The notes beneath the pieces are model-generated. The model worked only from the letters and a program-made list of their open reading frames with translations. It was not told the origin of the DNA and made no database searches. From NCBI GenBank assembly GCA_016783445.1, contig JADHWO010000017.1:1-39142 (forward strand): 39,142 nt of DNA, written 5' to 3'. The first letter of the stretch is position 1; each line of letters starts with the position of its first letter. Shown here one piece after another: positions 34,628-39,142 of the stretch. This DNA is from Candidatus Aminicenantota bacterium (lineage in GTDB: Bacteria; Acidobacteriota; Aminicenantia; Aminicenantales; Aminicenantaceae). The position numbers were made by a program, and so were the translations under genes.

Positions 34628-34892
34628 GCACATACAACAAGTTATGTCTTCAGAGCACAAACATCTTCGAGACATTTTTGCAATAATAGACTTAGAATTA
34701 TCAATATCCAAAAGAAAAGTAAATAGCCTAACGAGGTGATTTGCGGGGTGATTTTCCTTCCCCCTTTTAAGCTATAGAATAGATAATTAAAATAAACCCT
34801 TTATTCGAATTACATAGTAGATGTAATAACAACAAGAAAATAAGCTGTATAAACACACAAGTTTACCTTTCTAATTCCCGGTGTAAAAAAAC

Positions 34893-35243
34893 TTATTTGA
34901 TGAATCTTATTGCAAAAGGATATCGAAACTTCTCACCTTCGCTTGATTTAATAGCAGCAATTATAACTAATACTATAAACAATATTAGTAATCCGATCAG
35001 GAGAAAAACTCCGATGACTATAACGATAAGAATAGCCGAAATAATGCAATATATAGTAAAAGATATCTGGAAATTCAGAGCTTCTTTTCCCTGGTCATCA
35101 ACAAAAGAAGACTCGTCCTTCTTTATCAGCCAGAAAATCAGCGGTCCGATGATATTTCCAAGAGGAACTATAAAAGTACCCAGCGCTGCCAAATGACAAA
35201 TCATCGCCCATGTTCTTTCCTGTTTTTCATCCATTTTAGCCAT
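34893..35243 (-). CDS. DUF4870 membrane protein
   Basis: 116 residues, close to the usual DUF4870 length. Family features: ERTWAMICHLAALGTFIVPL at the N-terminus, GPLIFWLIKKDESSFVDDQG, GKEALNFQIS, and about three membrane helices (14-40, 60-80, 82-98). A perfect AGAGGAGG site lies before ATG. The fold resembles Tic20-type proteins and the function is unknown. It stands next to the 3' tRNA-Asn fragment that bounds the island. Confidence 0.9.
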   Translation of the reverse strand: MAKMDEKQERTWAMICHLAALGTFIVPLGNIIGPLIFWLIKKDESSFVDDQGKEALNFQISFTIYCIISAILIVIVIGVFLLIGLLILFIVLVIIAAIKSSEGEKFRYPFAIRFIK

Positions 35244-35280
35244 TATTAACCTCCTCTAAGGATCAAGATCAAGAATTTGC

Positions 35281-35339
35281 TGGCTCCTCGGGTAGGACTC
35301 GAACCTACAACATGGTGGTTAACAGCCACCCGCTCTGCC
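35281..35339 (-). pseudogene. tRNA-Asn 3' fragment (att-like repeat)
   Basis: 59 bases identical to the 3' three quarters of tRNA-Asn at 37178, including the anticodon arm, T arm and CCA end. The D arm and 5' acceptor strand are missing, replaced by unrelated sequence from 35340, so it cannot fold as a tRNA. The following stretch to 35614 has no gene beyond a doubtful 39-codon frame. Confidence 0.85.
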
Positions 35340-35614
35340 AAGACTCATTCATTCTAATTCACTGAAAACAATGAAGTCAAGGAGATTTCGGATTTTTCAC
35401 TCTCGGATTTTGTCACCATTTTGCGTGTGTTATTTTTTATCCTGCCTGATAAAATTTCAGAGGGCATAGTAAGGTCTTCACATATCTTCCTTAAAAAGGA
35501 CCTGTGACAATTACCGGCAAGGATACTTCTCTTGACCCCGATTTATATAAAGCTTCAAAAAAGCAGAAAATCAAAATAATCCCTATTTCATTATTAAAAA
35601 TAATTTTGCTAAGC

Positions 35615-36844
35615 TTAGCTTAGAAGAGCATGGGCTGATTCGAGTTTATCGGGAATCCTAAGACCCTGTGGGCAGTACGGAATACAGGTTCCGCAATTAA
35701 CACACGCATCACTCTTGCGAGGAAGCTTGGCGTAAAGCTTTCTGGCTTTATTCCAGTCATGGTCATCCATAGCATAACGCTCGAAACGCAGGATTTCGGC
35801 TATCGGCACCTGCTGAGGACAGTGGGGTTGACATTCTGTACACAAGCGGCAAGCTGTCCTGTCAGCCTGAGTTGTCATCATCTCGATTGCCCGTGCGTCC
35901 TGGGAACGCAGTTCCTTTCCTGCGCCTGAATATGTTTCCACGAATTCGTTGAGGTTTCTGACTCGGATAACAGCAGCGTCAAGCTTGGTACTTGTGGTCA
36001 GCCAACGCACCAGCGCATTGTGAGGGGATGTGCCGGATGGCAGCTTGTCCATAAATGCCTGATCCTGCTTCATGCGTCCGATGCCGCGTGCAGTCTTCAT
36101 GGCTATAGTGCCAAAGCCTTTTTTACGGGCAAATTCCATAAACCGGTCAATTTCTGGGTCAGCACCGTAGGAATAGATGAACTGGGCGTGTTCATATAGG
36201 CCGTCTTCAACCACAGCGGTCAGCACCTCTGCAGCGCTCTGTCCGCCCGGCACCCTGGAATTACCGGCATATCCATGCTGTGAAAGGCAGAGATGTTTCA
36301 CCAGTCCTTCTTTTTTCAGCCGTTCAAAAGCGCGTATAAAACCCATCTCTTTTTTGAGCTCGTCCGTATTGTGGTAGCCGTAATGGAGCTGCATGTCGTC
36401 GAAATACCCGAGACCTGTCCGTTTTAAAGTCTCCTTTACAAATGCGTAATGTTCTTCCTCGTCGATGCGGCCTATATAATGATCTCCGCCTACCCGGTCC
36501 ACTGTTACTTGGCAGTAGTGAGCTTCGCGGTTCCTAAGGATAGAATCCGGCACCCCGCTCCGCAGCCAACGGTTAACCTTATGCCAGTAGTTCACCCCGC
36601 ATAAAATTCCTGCTTCGGTGGGAGCCGCAGCAAGATCACCAGCTCCTATCAAAATGGAAACCTCCCGCCCGCTGTAGCCCAGCTTCCGGCGGGGCAGCCT
36701 TCCCACTTTGCGTGCGGCTTCTTCTATTGTAACCGCGCTGTCTGTCAACTGCTTGCCAGTCAGTCTCCCTGTCAGCCCGGCGACAACCGTAGCTGATGAC
36801 ATTTTAAGGAATTCACGTCTTTTTATTAAGCGTTTATCGCTCAT
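35615..36844 (-). CDS. Tat-type aldo/keto reductase-like protein with degenerate active site
   Basis: 409 residues from the ATG at 36844, chosen because GGAAGG precedes it and a Tat motif KRREFLK starts there; an upstream in-frame start at 36925 would bury it. The barrel aligns with the copy at 30337, but the tetrad is mostly lost: the Asp position is H88, the Tyr position W93, and the Lys position is in TVDRVG; only H154 remains (MQLHYG). Two [4Fe-4S] motifs are intact (CRLCTECQPHCP and CVNCGTCIPYCP). It may work by the clusters rather than by NADPH hydride transfer. It is the only gene in the tRNA-Asn island. Confidence 0.85.
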   Translation of the reverse strand: MSDKRLIKRREFLKMSSATVVAGLTGRLTGKQLTDSAVTIEEAARKVGRLPRRKLGYSGREVSILIGAGDLAAAPTEAGILCGVNYWHKVNRWLRSGVPDSILRNREAHYCQVTVDRVGGDHYIGRIDEEEHYAFVKETLKRTGLGYFDDMQLHYGYHNTDELKKEMGFIRAFERLKKEGLVKHLCLSQHGYAGNSRVPGGQSAAEVLTAVVEDGLYEHAQFIYSYGADPEIDRFMEFARKKGFGTIAMKTARGIGRMKQDQAFMDKLPSGTSPHNALVRWLTTSTKLDAAVIRVRNLNEFVETYSGAGKELRSQDARAIEMMTTQADRTACRLCTECQPHCPQQVPIAEILRFERYAMDDHDWNKARKLYAKLPRKSDACVNCGTCIPYCPQGLRIPDKLESAHALLS

Positions 36845-37177
36845 AACTTTTATCCCTTCCAATCTTGGTTTTTGAACAACCTTATAAGCTTTCCATATGT
36901 AATGAATTTCTCCCTCAGATGACATGCGAAAAGCTTTGCTTGGATTCCTTGACTAATTTACACAGCAAATATCTTTATATCAAGGAATTGTGGGACTGAA
37001 CATGATCGTTTACACACTGAGCTTAACTTTTTCTCTAAATCTTTCATATGGTGTATTACTCAAGGCTTGTATAACAAAAAACAACAAGAATACAGAGCTA
37101 AAATAGACCATGGAAGTCTAAGATATACTTTAAATTACCCTTTCTCTGCTATCTTTTCTTACACAAAGAGCCATAAT

Positions 37178-37253
37178 TGGCTCCTCGGGTAGGACTCGAA
37201 CCTACAACATGGTGGTTAACAGCCACCCGCTCTGCCGATTGAGCTACCGAGGA
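37178..37253 (-). tRNA. tRNA-Asn (GUU anticodon)
   Basis: Complete 76-base tRNA on the minus strand with encoded CCA. Acceptor strand TCCTCGG pairs with CCGAGGA, discriminator G; the anticodon loop reads CTGTTAA (anticodon GTT); the T arm has GGTTCGAGTCC. It serves as insertion site for the element bounded at 35281. Confidence 0.97.
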
Positions 37254-37266
37254 GCAAATCGTTTTT

Positions 37267-37295
37267 AATTTAACAAAATTAATCGAGAATATCAA
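37267..37295 (-). promoter_or_regulatory. Probable tRNA-Asn promoter
   Basis: Minus strand: TTGATA (37290-37295), 17-base spacer, TAAATT (37267-37272), placing the start about a dozen bases before the tRNA 5' end. The remaining bases to 37501 are very AT-rich with an 11-bp inverted pair (37373-37383 and 37474-37484) and no gene. Confidence 0.5.
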
Positions 37296-37501
37296 CGCTT
37301 CAGAGAAATTTCCCAGAGTACATAAAGAAAAAAAAAAGGAAAATATATAATTTCTTAATTAAAAGTTTTAAATTTGTTGTTAAAAGTATGGAATTCAAAG
37401 TTAATAGAGAAACTTAAATATAATAAATTTTAGCGTAATAATGTTATGGAGAAATTATTAAAATTCCGAGTTATTAACAACAAAACGTAAACTTTCAGTA
37501 A

Positions 37502-38248
37502 CTAAAAACGATAACCGGCTTGTTTGATCTCTTTGCGGTAATCCTTCCCCCACATCTCGACAATTTTGCACATCTCATAAATCCTGGACCTTAAGCGGAC
37601 TCCAATTCTGTCTACAAGAGTCTCTCCGCCTTTTTTAAAATATGACTCCCTGGTATCTTCTTCATCTTCTTCACTATCCAGATAATTAGAAGTGAAGATG
37701 GTCAATTTTTTATTGTTATACCGGTTATTAATAATATAAAAAACCGTTTCTTCTACCCAAGCAGTTGTTCTTTTTGCCCCTAATTCATCCAGGACAAGAA
37801 CATCTTTCTGAAAAATAGGTGTTAAAACATCGGACTCACTCTGCGAGGAATCAGGCGTGTATGTGCTCTGTATATTCCTTATCAATTCCCTGAAGTCACA
37901 AAAATAGCAAGGAACGCTCTTTTTTTCTATCAATTCATGAATTGTGGCAACAGCCAGATGTGTTTTCCCAACTCCGCATGGACCCATATAAAGAAGGCCG
38001 ATGTCCTGCACAGGGTGATTTTTGACAAATTTTTTTGCAATTTTAAGAGCATCCTTATGGGAATCATTATGAATTTCAAAATTCTTAAAAGCACAGTCTC
38101 TGTATCTTCTGGGGATATTAGCCTGGTCGAAAAGGATCTGATTCTCCCTCTCCTGGAAGCACTTACATCGTTTAGCGGCTGTCCCGGAGCCAGACTCTAC
38201 CAGAATCCATCCAGTTCCCTGACATTCCGGACATGTTCTTTCTGGCAT
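37502..38248 (-). CDS. DnaI/DnaC-like AAA+ helicase loader with N-terminal zinc motif
   Basis: 248 residues. A short zinc site (C6, C9, C28, C30; CPECQGTGW) is followed by the AAA+ ATPase with Walker A GPCGVGKTHLA (89-99) and Walker B VLVLDELG (150-157). VRLRSRIYEMCKIVEM near the end is the arginine-finger region of DnaC/DnaI/IstB proteins. No transposase lies beside it, so replicative helicase loading is more likely than an IstB transposition role. Its ATG shares one base with the sigma factor stop (TGATG), so it is translationally coupled to it. Confidence 0.85.
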   Translation of the reverse strand: MPERTCPECQGTGWILVESGSGTAAKRCKCFQERENQILFDQANIPRRYRDCAFKNFEIHNDSHKDALKIAKKFVKNHPVQDIGLLYMGPCGVGKTHLAVATIHELIEKKSVPCYFCDFRELIRNIQSTYTPDSSQSESDVLTPIFQKDVLVLDELGAKRTTAWVEETVFYIINNRYNNKKLTIFTSNYLDSEEDEEDTRESYFKKGGETLVDRIGVRLRSRIYEMCKIVEMWGKDYRKEIKQAGYRF

Positions 38249-39096
38249 CAGTTTAAATATCCTCTGAGTTGTTGAAGTGAGTGAGAATGGGCCAATTTTC
38301 TCATTGCTTTCTGCTCAATCTGCCTTATTCTTTCCCTGGATAAATTCATTATATCTCCTATTTCCTGAAGGGTACGAGGTTTATCATCATCTAATCCGAA
38401 TCTTAATTCTATCACATGTTTCTCTTTTTCATCCAGTTCCTTTAAAAGCTCTCTAATTTTCTTTTGTATAGAACTTTTTATTATCTGGTATTCTACAGAA
38501 GAGCTAAGGTTGTCCTTTATTTTATCTCCAACTGCCGCACTTTCATCAAAATATGTATCACTCAGGGAAATACCCTTTTCGTCCATCATTTCTAAATCCT
38601 CAACCTCGTCGGTGGCTATGCCCATGCTCTTTGCTATTTCCTTTCTAGTCGGCTCCCTTCCCAACTCTGTTTTCAGCTTGGATTCTTTTTTTTTCATTTC
38701 TGATATTTTATCGGATGACTTTTGTGGAATATGATAACTCCGTGAATATCGTGTCAAGGAATGTATTATTGCCTGCCTTATCCACCACACAGCATAGGAT
38801 ATAAACTTGACATTTCGGCTGGGATCAAACCGTTTTGCAGCCACAATAAGGCCCAGGTTGCCTTCATTGATAAGGTCAAATATGCCCAGTCCCATTCCCC
38901 TGTACCTTTTCACATAGGAAACAACAAATTTGAGATTCGCTTCGATTAATTGTCTAAGAGCCTTCTTGTCACCTTTATGTATGCGTTCTCCTAACTTTTT
39001 TTCTTCCTCTTGAGAGAGGACAGGAAATTTGGATATTTGATTTAAATAGAGCCTTAGATTTTTTAAATCGAGATAACTCTTGTAGTCATCTATCAT
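38248..39096 (-). CDS. RNA polymerase sigma-70 family factor (RpoD/RpoS-like)
   Basis: 282 residues: region 1.2 (LRLYLNQISKFPVLSQEEE), region 2 with IFDLINEGNLGLIVAAKRFD and the -10 recognition helix YAVWWIRQAI, region 3, and region 4 with the -35 helix-turn-helix DIMNLSRERIRQIEQKAM. There is no region 1.1, so it is a compact group 1/2 factor rather than a long RpoD; which genes it reads is unknown. Two ATGs, 39096 and a few codons downstream, are both possible; the first is used. It shares one base with the helicase-loader start. Confidence 0.9.
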   Translation of the reverse strand: MIDDYKSYLDLKNLRLYLNQISKFPVLSQEEEKKLGERIHKGDKKALRQLIEANLKFVVSYVKRYRGMGLGIFDLINEGNLGLIVAAKRFDPSRNVKFISYAVWWIRQAIIHSLTRYSRSYHIPQKSSDKISEMKKKESKLKTELGREPTRKEIAKSMGIATDEVEDLEMMDEKGISLSDTYFDESAAVGDKIKDNLSSSVEYQIIKSSIQKKIRELLKELDEKEKHVIELRFGLDDDKPRTLQEIGDIMNLSRERIRQIEQKAMRKLAHSHSLQQLRGYLN

Positions 39097-39142
39097 TATT
39101 CTTCTTTTTTCACTTTTTCAATTTTTATAATTTTAGCAGGGC

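Larger units (their letters stand above)
35281..37236. mobile_element. Candidate small genomic island at tRNA-Asn
   Basis: A 59-bp exact direct repeat of the tRNA 3' portion lies at both ends (35281-35339 and 37178-37236). One repeat is part of the complete tRNA-Asn gene and the other is a lone 3' fragment: the classic layout after site-specific insertion into a tRNA gene. The enclosed about 1.9 kb holds one complete gene, an aldo/keto reductase whose base composition is visibly more GC-rich than its neighbours. No integrase is inside, so it is either a remnant or moved in trans. Confidence 0.65.

Noticed and set aside
35603-35625. GCTAAGCTTAGC palindrome as a terminator of the island reductase
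   Set aside because: The stem is only four pairs once a loop is allowed and no proper U-run follows.
36945-36987. TTCCTTGA..TCAAGGAA inverted pair upstream of the island reductase
   Set aside because: Eight-base arms with a 27-base loop in AT-rich DNA; too weak to call an operator.
37373-37484. AT-rich region with 11-bp inverted pair as a replication origin near the helicase loader
   Set aside because: No cluster of DnaA boxes (TTATNCACA) is present and no dnaA or dnaN is near.

Overview
The window reads as a chromosomal segment from an AT-rich, Gram-negative, probably anaerobic and uncultured bacterium. Evidence for a diderm envelope is a TonB-dependent receptor, a predicted outer-membrane barrel, a lipoprotein, Tat-exported Fe-S proteins and a PilT motor. 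The mix of genes would fit a lineage near Acidobacteriota/Aminicenantota, but no rRNA marker is present and this placement is only an inference.

Layout. 1-5.6 kb: lytic transglycosylase, alaS, pilT and ilvE, all on the minus strand. 5.9-12.2 kb: a heat-shock operon in the order hrcA-grpE-dnaK-dnaJ-rsmE-Ser/Thr kinase, tightly packed, with a DnaK whose C-terminal lid is replaced by a Glu-rich tail. 12.6-16.1 kb: a MEMO-family gene and a split lysine-ketoglutarate reductase/saccharopine dehydrogenase pair (lysine catabolism). 16.4-18.2 kb: cysS and yraN on the plus strand. 18.7-25.3 kb: secreted S9 peptidase, TonB receptor, folK, an alpha/alpha-toroid protein and a cupin. 25.6-29.1 kb: a class V aminotransferase (cysteine desulfurase-like), converging on a three-gene dsrC-dsrM-like-dsrK-like operon. 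29.3-35.2 kb: envelope and redox genes (LolA-like protein, Tat aldo/keto reductase with two ferredoxin-like clusters, NamZ, outer-membrane protein, DUF4870). 35.3-37.2 kb: a small cargo region bounded by a 59-bp direct repeat of the 3' part of tRNA-Asn, carrying a second Tat-type aldo/keto reductase. 37.5-39.1 kb: a DnaI/DnaC-like helicase loader translationally linked to a sigma-70 factor.

Intergenic spaces are rich in small non-coding repeats: three copies of a 200-bp foldback element (one with a perfect 9-bp target duplication), a 268-bp element with perfect 21-bp terminal inverted repeats and an 8-bp target duplication, a cluster of short TTTGAT/ATCAAA palindromes, and a nested palindrome at the left edge. 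None encodes a transposase, so they look like MITE-type elements mobilised in trans.

The most notable observations are the stripped-down DsrC/DsrMK redox module with both DsrC cysteines but no dsrAB or dsrJOP here, the lid-less DnaK, the mobile-element families, the tRNA-Asn island, and an aldo/keto reductase that has lost most of the standard catalytic tetrad.
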